Shown in pieces: positions 6,740 through 14,354 of a DNA stretch of 43,051 bases. The position numbers were made by a program, and so were the translations under genes. The notes beneath the pieces are model-generated. The model saw nothing but the letters and a program-made list of their open reading frames with translations, searched no databases and was not told where the DNA came from. Numbering within the stretch: position 1 is the stretch's first letter; the number at the start of each line of letters is the position of its first letter. Source of the DNA: a virus. The stretch covers positions 1 to 43,051 of the IMG/VR virus record IMGVR_UViG_3300049259_000113; one strand, 5' to 3'.

Positions 6740-7532
6740 TGCGTAGATCGCCCACCATCGCGTGGAGATTCATGATGTGCATCACCAGAATGCCCGGCTG
6801 AAGGTCGTCTTCCTCTGGATCAAAGAGCTGATCGGCTACCCACTGTTGAAGTCGTGCAGCCATGTAAACGTCATTGCGAAAGTGTCGGATCAGATCGCAG
6901 GATCGAATCATATAGGTCATGTCGAGGCGATTGGTTTCTGGGTTGTACTGAAAGTGATAGCCCAGGCTGCAAGGCACTCGCTGGCCCATTGCAACGCCTG
7001 TATCTTCTGGAAACCAGATAGGCAGATAAGCCTGCCGTGTCATTATTTTCTCATCGAGCAGATGAACCACATCGTTAAGATCCCCGTATCGGAAACGTAT
7101 ACCTTTTTGTTCAGCCGGATCAGTTGAGTAGCCATTGCCTCCAGGTTCTGCGTGCTTAGGCCACATACGCTCAGGGTAAGTATGATCGAAGACTCCTCCG
7201 TCGGCATGAGCCATAGGACTACCGTGGTGATGTGGCCATTTCGAGACACTTGGAGGGGGATTATGAGGGACTCCGGATACTCGCTCCTGAAAGTGTTCTT
7301 CGGCCCAGGGCAGATCGGGATGAATTTCATCAGCGGCTTTCTCCATTGATAGGGGGACGGCATAACGAACGGTGACATTAAGCCTTTCATGCATGAGGTG
7401 AACGACCGAGCCGCTGACGTTGAGCTTCTGCCACTCCATTCGGTTAGTAGCCGGGCGGTCATTCAAGTCCGAGAGAAGGAAATTGTAGAATACCTCGAAC
7501 TCGGTGTGCTTTCCGCCCACATTATATTCCAT
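6726..7532 (-). CDS. Thymidylate-synthase-superfamily protein, dCMP-type (268 aa)
   Basis: Shows the TS core. R185-V-P-C188 is the nucleophile motif, followed by GYHFQY, then IRSCD with R210, and FRNDVYMAARL. D221 stands exactly 11 residues after R210, where TS has the Asn that selects uracil. In T4 dCMP hydroxymethylase the equivalent residue is also Asp (established). Near the end, MNLHAM stands in for the GDAHIY nucleotide-binding strand. Predicted to act on dCMP, by hydroxymethylation or methylation at C5, on soluble nucleotide before polymerisation. Coupled by a 1-bp TGATG junction to a second TS-like gene and overlapping polA. Classical TS activity on dUMP is the alternative. Confidence 0.75.
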   Translation of the reverse strand: MEYNVGGKHTEFEVFYNFLLSDLNDRPATNRMEWQKLNVSGSVVHLMHERLNVTVRYAVPLSMEKAADEIHPDLPWAEEHFQERVSGVPHNPPPSVSKWPHHHGSPMAHADGGVFDHTYPERMWPKHAEPGGNGYSTDPAEQKGIRFRYGDLNDVVHLLDEKIMTRQAYLPIWFPEDTGVAMGQRVPCSLGYHFQYNPETNRLDMTYMIRSCDLIRHFRNDVYMAARLQQWVADQLFDPEEDDLQPGILVMHIMNLHAMVGDLRNAYS

Positions 7533-8482
7533 CAGCTAACTACCTCCACTTTGTCGAAGTCGGGCTCAGCGCGCGATGCTCTCTTGGAGAAGTGTATCAC
7601 AAGGTCAGCGGGTCGGAAGTGAGCAATGGGCTTGAATCTCCGCATGGCCGGCGTCTCAAAGGGCTCTCCATATTCAAACCCCAGGATCTCGGTATGGTAT
7701 CGCCGACGGAATCTAGCCATTGTGTTATAGGCCATATCGGCATAAGGAATACCGGCCTCATCCAGCTCTATCCACTTATCAAACCATTTCCGCGAGTGAT
7801 ACACACCCGGGCATTCCTGTCGAGCCGTTTTGGCCTTTGGGTCAAAGTTGAGGAACTGGTCTTCATTTTCATAGAACATCCAGCCGACACTTCGCATGGG
7901 ATGAAACTGAATAGCGTCGAGATGCCAGACGAAGCGCATTGCCTCAACGGGCAATCCTACTCTCTCTCCAACTTCCCGGGCCATGCAATGTGCAAGTGAG
8001 ATATCGAGGCCGCCAATGTATCCCAGGTAGGATGTTCGAGAGTGCATGGTAATCTGTGGGAGAGGGAGCTGTCGATAGCTGAATCCAAGAATGCAGCTTC
8101 CCCAGCGGCGAGTGAGACCACGACCCGACTGTCGGGGGGCAACCATGTTCGTTCGCAGCGTTGCGATTCCTCTTGCATTCTTCTTTACCGCCAATCCATT
8201 CTCGATGGAATCCAACCACAATTCGTACGCGCCCTTGTCAAGGTATTGTGATACCAGCGCTCCCCATCTGGCCTTACTGTACCAGTGCTTGTGGAGAGGG
8301 TAATCCCACTTGAAACTCTCGGCAACTGCGAGAATGTTGTGGCGACTGACGCTGATGGAGATGTCATCGTCCACTTGACCTTGACTGGTAATGGCCAGAG
8401 AGCGCACCATCTCGCGGTAAAGTCGAGTGGCATCTTTGGTCAAGTAGGTATACATCAATCCCTCATTTCCGTAAACATACAT
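7532..8482 (-). CDS. Second, divergent thymidylate-synthase-like protein (316 aa)
   Basis: The central region aligns by eye to TS. RRWGSC130ILGFSY corresponds to the nucleophile motif. R149 in MHSRTSYLG corresponds to the phosphate-binding RS motif. D160 in IGGLDISLAH, 11 residues later, stands at the TS Asn position. VWHLDAIQFHP corresponds to the GDAHIYxNH strand, with the nucleotide-binding His and Tyr replaced by Ile and Phe. It is longer and more diverged than its downstream neighbour. It may be a second nucleotide-modifying enzyme or a partner subunit. It starts at a TGATG junction with the kinase gene. Fold moderately sure, substrate unsure. Confidence 0.6.
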   Translation of the reverse strand: MYVYGNEGLMYTYLTKDATRLYREMVRSLAITSQGQVDDDISISVSRHNILAVAESFKWDYPLHKHWYSKARWGALVSQYLDKGAYELWLDSIENGLAVKKNARGIATLRTNMVAPRQSGRGLTRRWGSCILGFSYRQLPLPQITMHSRTSYLGYIGGLDISLAHCMAREVGERVGLPVEAMRFVWHLDAIQFHPMRSVGWMFYENEDQFLNFDPKAKTARQECPGVYHSRKWFDKWIELDEAGIPYADMAYNTMARFRRRYHTEILGFEYGEPFETPAMRRFKPIAHFRPADLVIHFSKRASRAEPDFDKVEVVS

Positions 8483-8985
8483 CAGGCTCTGATGCCTTCT
8501 CTCAGTCGCCAGTGACTGTCTGCTCGGGCGATTGCTTTGCGATAGCTGTAGGGATCTAGGTAATTGTACTCGATAACCCTCGCATCAGTCAGTGGGTAAC
8601 GGAGAAGGAAGTCGTATAGATTAACCGCAGGATCGGTGAGAACGTTGTCAGGCGGACGGCAGTAAATAATGAGCGATTGATCAAAGAAGAACTCAAGCAA
8701 TGGCCTAATGCTGCTGGAATCAAAACCCTCCGAGATTCGCCCTCGATGAGTGGTACCGTAAACGTACTCGTCGATCAGAGGATAACCATCGTAAATGCCC
8801 GTGCCATAACGATAGTTAGGCCAATCGTGAAGTTCCTCTCGGACTTTGTCGAGAAGGAAATCACCTCGTCCGCGATGCCCGGTAAATGGCTGACGAACGG
8901 GCAATTGAAGATCTACGGATAGGCTATTGACGAGGGTAGTCTTTCCAGAATCTGCGGGACCCTCAACTATTATCACCTTTCTCAC
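8482..8985 (-). CDS. P-loop nucleotide kinase paralogue 2 (167 aa)
   Basis: GTG start at 8985, so the protein begins VRKVIIVEGPADSGKTTLV, aligning end-to-end with the neighbouring kinase; a longer upstream frame would run deep into that gene. The P-loop GPADSGKT is intact, but the DR(F/Y) motif of thymidylate-kinase-like enzymes reads YDGYPLIDEYVYG, with Arg replaced by Gly. SLIIYCRPP is shared with the paralogue. Likely phosphorylates a (modified) deoxynucleotide, or has lost that activity. It overlaps the upstream kinase by 23 bp and the downstream TS-like gene by 1 bp. Confidence 0.75.
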   Translation of the reverse strand: MRKVIIVEGPADSGKTTLVNSLSVDLQLPVRQPFTGHRGRGDFLLDKVREELHDWPNYRYGTGIYDGYPLIDEYVYGTTHRGRISEGFDSSSIRPLLEFFFDQSLIIYCRPPDNVLTDPAVNLYDFLLRYPLTDARVIEYNYLDPYSYRKAIARADSHWRLREGIRA

Positions 8986-9478
8986 CCCATGACCGTCTAT
9001 GCGCTCGAATTGTAGGACCCAGATTGCTGGGCTTTTCATCGGTGTAGTCGTACAGAAGATGCGGCACACTGGTAAAGTATTCATCATAGGCCTGGATGAT
9101 GGGCATTATCTTAGCCTGAATGTCTTCGGGCTGGCCAGTAGTCGCAACATTGTCCAGGATCACCTGAATGGGCGGGCGACAGTAGATAATGAGGGTATCC
9201 TGCATCAGGCGATTGAGAAGCAAGGTAGTCGCCAGATTGTCCAGTGCAAACTCGGTGGATATGTTGCGTCGGCGAATGGGGCCATAGATGTACTCACCCA
9301 CTAAAGGGAATCGATCATAGACGCAAAGGGCATCCCTCTCCCATCCGGTCATTTCAGCAAGTGCCCAGAGGTAGGGGTCCTGATGAATGCGGCGTCTGGT
9401 CTCTATCTTGTGAATAGCCGACAGAGAGGCCGCTAGTGTGGTTTTACCCGCACCGTCTGGGCCTTCAAGAATGATCAC
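8963..9478 (-). CDS. P-loop (deoxy)nucleotide kinase, thymidylate-kinase-like (171 aa)
   Basis: Walker A EGPDGAGKTTL at the N-terminus, DR motif in YDRFPLVGEYIYGPI, and a TLIIYCRPP strand, all as in phage thymidylate/deoxynucleoside monophosphate kinases. The start is taken as GTG at 9478, which gives a GTGA overlap with the MazG-like stop and a GGAG 8 nt upstream; a TTG six bases earlier is less likely. In context it would return a monophosphate, perhaps a modified dCMP, to the di/triphosphate pool used by PolA. Confidence 0.8.
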   Translation of the reverse strand: MIILEGPDGAGKTTLAASLSAIHKIETRRRIHQDPYLWALAEMTGWERDALCVYDRFPLVGEYIYGPIRRRNISTEFALDNLATTLLLNRLMQDTLIIYCRPPIQVILDNVATTGQPEDIQAKIMPIIQAYDEYFTSVPHLLYDYTDEKPSNLGPTIRAHRRSWGEKGDNS

Positions 9479-9774
9479 AGCCAATTCTCCATCTGCACCA
9501 CGCCCGACTTAATGGCCTGAACACCGGACAGCATGACGTTAGCGGCCTGAATCATCTCCTCCATTACTCGCTCCGGCGTCTCTCCCTCTACCATTGCTCG
9601 GGCGACCTCTCCCAGCTCCTCTAGGCCACAAGCAAGGATATAGGACATATCTCTCTTGCCCGACAGAATGCTTCCCTCGCCGTGCTTGTGATGAGCCCTG
9701 ATGGATTCCCTACACACCATAGCGAGAACATCATGGCCCAGCTCACCGGTAATAGCTTTATTCATCGGCGGCAT
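9475..9774 (-). CDS. MazG-like nucleotide pyrophosphohydrolase (99 aa)
   Basis: A small all-helical protein. LEELGEVARAM gives the first acidic E-x-x-E pair (E53, E56). EEMIQAANVMLSGVQAI resembles the second helix of the phage MazG-like group, although the canonical metal-binding Asp of that helix is not evident. Such enzymes hydrolyse (d)NTPs to monophosphates. Beside two dCMP-type TS homologues, a dCTPase-like role is attractive but unproven. AGGAG precedes the ATG, which overlaps the helicase stop. Confidence 0.7.
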   Translation of the reverse strand: MPPMNKAITGELGHDVLAMVCRESIRAHHKHGEGSILSGKRDMSYILACGLEELGEVARAMVEGETPERVMEEMIQAANVMLSGVQAIKSGVVQMENWL

Positions 9775-11281
9775 AGCCTCTCCTTAATCTTTCTGGGTGG
9801 CGGATAATGGCACGTGCAACCTGGCCATCAGCTTGAAGGGTTTCGTAGAGCAAGTCATCGATCCCTCCCGCTAACATATAGGTGAACGTAGTGCTTACTC
9901 TACTCAGGGCGATCCTGTCGCAGCACTGCAGGTAATCCACAAAGGAGTTGGTAAGGGAGTACCAGATCATCCGACTGGCGAATGACATATCGATCCCCAA
10001 GGATGCAGCGCGCGGTTGTACTATGTGAACGCACGGGCCAGTTAGTCGCCTGGCCTTTTCTAAGTCAGCAGTAACCCAGGCTCGTTTCATTCCTCCCCTG
10101 ATTTCGAAAATCGGGAGGCGACTACTAATACGGCGAACTGCGTCATAAAGGCAATCAAGATCTGGACGAAACCTTGCAGCGACAACGATCTTCTCCCCAT
10201 TATCCAAGGCATTTTCGATCAGCGGCATTATCGCATCGAGCTTTTCTCGGCCCACTGTTATTACCTCGCCTTTGTCTGTAGTCACATGGCCAGACGTTAT
10301 CTGGGCGAGGCGTAATACTTTCACCAGCGGTATTGGTGCTTCTGCGGTGTGCTGACGAATATAGGCAACCATCCTCTCGGCCATGTCATCATAGGCCTTA
10401 GCAGCTCGGGAGAGCTTAACCCGAACAATCTGAATGTCCGACTCTGGCAGATCAAAGCACTGGTCGCGAGCAATGCTGAATGCATCCTTTGCCATTAAGG
10501 CTTGTAATTCCTCGAAGTGGCGCGCTCCTTTCCACATCTTGACTGGAACATCCGGCAACTGAATGAAGCGGCCAAAGTAATTTTTGAACTCGTCGAAATC
10601 CTCCCATTCATCGAGGCGATCTGGGTTAAGAAACCGCCACTGCATCCAGATGTCATGCGCTCGGGAAGCCTTGGTAATGGGAGTGCCTGTCATAATGACT
10701 CTATATGGGGCGTCGCGATGCAGAGTCACCAGGGTCTGTGCCGCTCGCCCACCAGTAGACTTGATTCGATGGCTTTCGTCCAGAGTAATGCCCGTTGTGT
10801 GGTCTGCCCATTCGCGAACCAGGTTGCGATTCTTGATGCGGCCATTCTTGGTGGATCTGCGAAACTTGGGATTACCGTTAACGTCTTTCTTTCCAGTAGG
10901 TATCTTGCGACCAGGAACACCAAAGGCTTCGTAGTTGGTAATGACCACGAGCAATCGATTGGGATGAGGAATGGGAAGGCCGCCATGGCCATTCGCGGTG
11001 TACTTTCTCTCGCGCTGGTCCCAGTGATACACCTCGTAAGGAACGGTAGCGTGAGTGGCCAACTCTGATTCCCACACATCAGCTACGAATTTCGGACATA
11101 CGATCAGTATTTTTGACACTTGGCCGAGCTGGAATTTAGCGCACCAGAAGTCAATGGCCACTTTCGTCTTGCCCGTTCGTGGATCCATGAGCAGGGCTCC
11201 GCCATAGCCTTGCCTAAGCAATTGCTTGAGGGCCTTTACCTGATGAACGTAAGGCCTCGTCTTATAGCGGTATTGTGTCAC
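9758..11281 (-). CDS. SNF2-type superfamily 2 DNA helicase (507 aa)
   Basis: Motif I MDPRTGKT (residues 32-39) follows an N-terminal RPYVHQ Q-motif-like stretch. Motif II is LDESHRIK and motif III VIMTGTPIT. The C-terminal lobe contains IVQPRAASLGIDM and DRIALSR, as in phage SNF2-like helicases. Probably translocates on duplex DNA during replication or recombination. GTG at 11281 is chosen because it forms a GTGA overlap with the 54-aa gene upstream, so the longer TTG-initiated version is not needed. Confidence 0.88.
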   Translation of the reverse strand: MTQYRYKTRPYVHQVKALKQLLRQGYGGALLMDPRTGKTKVAIDFWCAKFQLGQVSKILIVCPKFVADVWESELATHATVPYEVYHWDQRERKYTANGHGGLPIPHPNRLLVVITNYEAFGVPGRKIPTGKKDVNGNPKFRRSTKNGRIKNRNLVREWADHTTGITLDESHRIKSTGGRAAQTLVTLHRDAPYRVIMTGTPITKASRAHDIWMQWRFLNPDRLDEWEDFDEFKNYFGRFIQLPDVPVKMWKGARHFEELQALMAKDAFSIARDQCFDLPESDIQIVRVKLSRAAKAYDDMAERMVAYIRQHTAEAPIPLVKVLRLAQITSGHVTTDKGEVITVGREKLDAIMPLIENALDNGEKIVVAARFRPDLDCLYDAVRRISSRLPIFEIRGGMKRAWVTADLEKARRLTGPCVHIVQPRAASLGIDMSFASRMIWYSLTNSFVDYLQCCDRIALSRVSTTFTYMLAGGIDDLLYETLQADGQVARAIIRHPERLRRGYAADE

Positions 11282-11442
11282 CGACCGTGTCTCTTCTTGA
11301 GGGCTGATTGTAGCTGGCAATTCAGCTGGTCGTACAGGAAGTTCCTCATTCTTTCTGGGTCTTCTTCAGAGTCCACCTCAACTACTATTTCCGAATGGCG
11401 CTGGTCTTTCAGAATGGCTCCAATTCTCGCTAGGTATTTCAT
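11278..11442 (-). CDS. Small hypothetical protein (54 aa)
   Basis: A 54-residue frame joined to both neighbours by 4-bp overlaps (ATGA at its start, GTGA at its end). It begins MKYLARIGAILKDQRHSE, then VVEVDSEEDPERMRNF, and ends LKKRHGR. Predicted as a small alpha/beta protein with an acidic middle and basic end. No family recognised. Confidence 0.75.
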   Translation of the reverse strand: MKYLARIGAILKDQRHSEIVVEVDSEEDPERMRNFLYDQLNCQLQSALKKRHGR

Positions 11443-11741
11443 AGTTTATACTGCCTCCACGACTCTGTTTGTGCGATCTTCTCCCCGTCGCCATTGACGG
11501 CTATATACCATACATAGACGAATGGCGGGCCGACATAAGGAGCTAATCCCCATTGCCTTCGTCGAGTGAGAACTTCATACAAAGGTTCTACTGTATCTAC
11601 TCCTCCATCGTCGAAGCTCAATAAGGTAATAGTAGTGACCTTACTGAGGAGTAGAACATCGCCCCGTATAGGACCTATGCCATAAAGCCAGTTGAGTATG
11701 GGATACTCATACGGTCGATAATCCTCGCGAATCATCCTCAT
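11439..11741 (-). CDS. Hypothetical protein (100 aa)
   Basis: The start at 11741 (MRMIREDYRPYEYP) gives an ATGA overlap with the upstream stop and has AAGGAG upstream; the frame stays open farther but that would bury it in the zinc-ribbon gene. Mostly beta-prone and rich in Tyr and Trp (PPFVYVWYIAVNG). No known motif. It ends in an ATGA overlap with the 54-aa gene. Confidence 0.72.
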   Translation of the reverse strand: MRMIREDYRPYEYPILNWLYGIGPIRGDVLLLSKVTTITLLSFDDGGVDTVEPLYEVLTRRRQWGLAPYVGPPFVYVWYIAVNGDGEKIAQTESWRQYKL

Positions 11742-12220
11742 AGTGGGCGTCTCCTTGGGGCCATTGACTCGCCGGCGAATACTTTGCGCACCCCACAATA
11801 ATAGCATCGGTGGGCCTCGTCGGTAGTCACGACAGGAGCAGCTTTCAACGCCCTATGGCTCTCCGACCACTGAAAGATAGTGGGGCGACGGCAGCGTTTG
11901 CACCAGTCATAGCTATCCGCCCAGGCGTCGATAAATTCGCCATTGCGTCGTAGGGATTTGGGCATAGGACACAGAATTGTCCGGCTGACAATGGCAATGT
12001 CATCGTAACCAGGCGTGCGGTAAAGCTGTAGGGTCTTCATGTAGGCGTCTCGATAGGTGGTGCAAAGGCGACTTCCCCAGCGGTTAGCATCGCCATTGTA
12101 CGCCCAGACCTGGAATGGATGACGTAGCTCCACATTGTCGGGTAGTTGCGGTGGCGTCTTGAAATAGGCCTTATAGATAGGAAAGGCCAGCAATTGTCGC
12201 AGCGTAGGGGGTGCTTGCAT
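11738..12220 (-). CDS. Zinc-ribbon protein, first gene of the leftward operon (160 aa)
   Basis: The C-terminal part has WCKRCRRP and CYYCGVRKVF, two C-x2-C knuckles about 40 residues apart, consistent with a zinc ribbon. The N-terminal half (FPIYKAYFKTPPQLPDN) has no recognised domain. It has a good ribosome site (GAGGAGACGCAC before the ATG), and a TATGAT extended -10 lies 33 bases upstream. As the promoter-proximal gene of the replication operon it may be an early regulator or DNA-binding accessory; inference only. Confidence 0.75.
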   Translation of the reverse strand: MQAPPTLRQLLAFPIYKAYFKTPPQLPDNVELRHPFQVWAYNGDANRWGSRLCTTYRDAYMKTLQLYRTPGYDDIAIVSRTILCPMPKSLRRNGEFIDAWADSYDWCKRCRRPTIFQWSESHRALKAAPVVTTDEAHRCYYCGVRKVFAGESMAPRRRPL

Positions 12221-12372
12221 GTGCGTCTCCTCTGTGTGGTGCTCCCTCGCCTTATCATATCACACCCCCCGTGGGTATGGTGCAGTGGGGTCATCCACGC
12301 TCACATATTCCACACAGTCGCGAGTGATAGTGTTGCGCTCTTACTAATTTCCCAATCAGGAAGGAGGGTTAG
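12221..12372. promoter_or_regulatory. Divergent control region between the two main operons
   Basis: A 152-bp gene-free stretch separates the leftward and rightward operons. It holds a minus-strand extended -10, TGATATGAT (12254-12262), and a plus-strand one, TGATAGTGT (12325-12333). A strong AAGGAGGG ribosome site (12361-12368) serves the HTH gene at 12373. No convincing -35 boxes are seen. This is the likely early/replication switch. Confidence 0.6.
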
Positions 12373-12552
12373 GTGGAAGCGGATGTGTTGGATGAGTGGA
12401 TATCGGTCAGCGAAGCGGCAAAGCGGGCTGGATGTACTAAGCGTGCCATTAACTATTGGATCACAGATGGAAAGGTGAGAGGTCGTCGGATTGGAAATAT
12501 CTGGATAGTCAGTCAGGTTAGCCTGGCTCAATTATTGAAGGGGGACGCGTGA
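12373..12552 (+). CDS. Small helix-turn-helix protein, excisionase/MerR-like (59 aa)
   Basis: GTG start 4 nt after AAGGAGGG. The sequence fits the HTH_17/excisionase-like wing-helix: ISVSEAAKRAGCTKRAINYW, then GKVRGRRIGNIWIVS. Such proteins bind DNA as regulators or accessory factors. It is the first gene of the rightward operon and overlaps the TOPRIM-helicase start by 4 bp (GTGA). Likely controls the adjacent divergent promoters or helps load replication proteins at the nearby repeats. Confidence 0.8.
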   Translation: MEADVLDEWISVSEAAKRAGCTKRAINYWITDGKVRGRRIGNIWIVSQVSLAQLLKGDA

Positions 12553-14354
12553 CCCTATCAGCTAGGCATCTGAACGAGCTGACGGGGGGATCGGCTATAG
12601 ATGAAGTCCTGGTTAAGGAGAGGGAATATAGAACACTGAGATGGTCGCCCACCAGGCCTAAGCCGCGGGAATATCTGAGGGGAAAGGGAATATCTGACTG
12701 GGCACTAGAAGGACGTACTGGGTCGGGGCTGTACATACCGATCTGGAATGTAGTAGGCGAGAATGGCTATTGTCAGTGGAAGCCGACAACACCAGTTACT
12801 GATGCTAAAGGAAAAGTGCGGAAGTACATATCACCGACTGGACCCAAGAGTCTCGACGTTCATCCCTGTAATACTGGGAGGCTGAAAGATGCGGGTGATG
12901 CTCTGTGGATAACAGAGGGAATTAAGAAGGCTGACAGCCTTTCGAGTAGAGGTAAGTGTGTAGTAGGGCTTACTGGAGTAGATGGGTGGAGAGATAGAGT
13001 TGGTCCGCTGGGTGATTGGTCGGAGATAGCACTCAAAGGGCGAAAGGTAGTGTTGTGCTTTGACGCGGATTCATTGACTAATTCACAGGTGAGACGTGCG
13101 CTCGCTGCACTGGGACAGTGGCTAAAGACAAAGGGATGTGTGCTGCACTATGTGATCCCGCCCGCCACCGTTGATAGTGTGGAAGTGAAGGGCGTAGATG
13201 ACTACTTTGCCGCAGGCGGAGAGATTAGAGCGCTGGTTCGTCGTGCGACGCGAAATCCCCCGGTTGACGCTAAGGTTAGGGCATGGGAAAGAGGGAAACT
13301 GGTAGTCGAGAAAGTATATGGAATGGATGCATTTCGCCCGCCCGAGATGACTGTACAGAGGCTGATTGCGCCCGGAGCAACGTTGTTTAGCGCAGGTAAG
13401 AAGGTTGGGAAGAGCCTACTGTCGACGCACATTGGGATTCAGGTTGTACGTGGGAAGCCCGTATTCGGTGAGCTTACGTCTCGTCCCGGTCGAGTGCTTA
13501 ATCTATGTGGGGAAGATAAGATCCAGCTAGTAACGTGGAGAATGGGAGCGTTGCTGGCTGTGGAGATGGGATTGACATTCTCCTATGATGATATGAATCG
13601 GTCGGGTGTTACGCACTATACAACCAGCCGCGTTACTGATGAAGCACGGAGCGAATGGCGTACTGATCGCGCTGCCTATGAGGCTCTCTGTGAGCGCGTG
13701 GTTGACGTTAGGCGACGTGGTTTTGACATAGTGACCGACTTTCCTAGGTTAGACCAGGGACTGATGGATTACATTCGCGGATGGATATCGAGCGGTGATG
13801 GTGAGGCGTCGTTAGTAGTGATTGACCACCTTACCCTTATACAGGGAGAACGTCGCAAAGAGCAGAACCTGGTTAAGTTTGACTACGAAACCACACGAGT
13901 AATAGAGGATATGTCACAAGAGACCGGCGTCGCCAGCCTCGTCATTGCACACATGCCTAAGGCAGAGCATTCGGACCTTGCATTGCGTGTTAGTGGCTCT
14001 GGTGGACTGACCGCGCCCGTGTCCAATATACTGAGCCTGGGCTTTGAACAGGACAGATCTGACACCACAAGGGTCATTGAACTTGCCTCTAGGATCATTG
14101 ATTCGAGTGGGGTTTTACGAATCCATGTGAAGAGAGGAGAGAAGATTCGTCTCTTGGACGGAGACATCGGAGACATCCAAACGACGAATGAGGCGATTTT
14201 ATCCGCGCTGAGAAATCGTCGAATGGCTCCCAGGGCTGTCTCCGATGTCTCCGGCCTCGACTACCATGTCGTCAAGAAGGCATTGCAACGTCTTTGGGCT
14301 TCAGGAGCCGTTCAGCGTGCTCAGGGCGTTTATTGGCTGTCCGACGATTCGTAA
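12549..14354 (+). CDS. TOPRIM-like / RecA-fold replicative helicase protein (601 aa)
   Basis: The N-terminal region (about 40-225) resembles DUF3854/TOPRIM domains: LWITEGIKKAD with E123-G124, and VVLCFDADS with D172 and D174. Residues about 270-510 form a RepA/DnaB-like ATPase with Walker A GKKVGKS (283-289) and Walker B SLVVIDHLTL. The C-terminus (about 535-601) looks like a winged helix (RAVSDVSGLDYHVVKKALQRL). Proposed primase-helicase or origin helicase. The 3' end itself carries GAGACAT repeats that continue into the noncoding region downstream. The GTG start overlaps the HTH gene. Confidence 0.85.
   Translation: MTLSARHLNELTGGSAIDEVLVKEREYRTLRWSPTRPKPREYLRGKGISDWALEGRTGSGLYIPIWNVVGENGYCQWKPTTPVTDAKGKVRKYISPTGPKSLDVHPCNTGRLKDAGDALWITEGIKKADSLSSRGKCVVGLTGVDGWRDRVGPLGDWSEIALKGRKVVLCFDADSLTNSQVRRALAALGQWLKTKGCVLHYVIPPATVDSVEVKGVDDYFAAGGEIRALVRRATRNPPVDAKVRAWERGKLVVEKVYGMDAFRPPEMTVQRLIAPGATLFSAGKKVGKSLLSTHIGIQVVRGKPVFGELTSRPGRVLNLCGEDKIQLVTWRMGALLAVEMGLTFSYDDMNRSGVTHYTTSRVTDEARSEWRTDRAAYEALCERVVDVRRRGFDIVTDFPRLDQGLMDYIRGWISSGDGEASLVVIDHLTLIQGERRKEQNLVKFDYETTRVIEDMSQETGVASLVIAHMPKAEHSDLALRVSGSGGLTAPVSNILSLGFEQDRSDTTRVIELASRIIDSSGVLRIHVKRGEKIRLLDGDIGDIQTTNEAILSALRNRRMAPRAVSDVSGLDYHVVKKALQRLWASGAVQRAQGVYWLSDDS

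Noticed and set aside
6726-7532. Ordinary host-like thymidylate synthase
   Set aside because: The uracil-selecting Asn is Asp in this protein, and a second TS-like gene with the same change lies next to it, so plain dTMP synthesis is not the best explanation, though it is not excluded.
12373-12552. Excisionase as evidence for lysogeny
   Set aside because: The HTH fold is shared by many regulators and no integrase, attachment site or repressor was found anywhere in the window.
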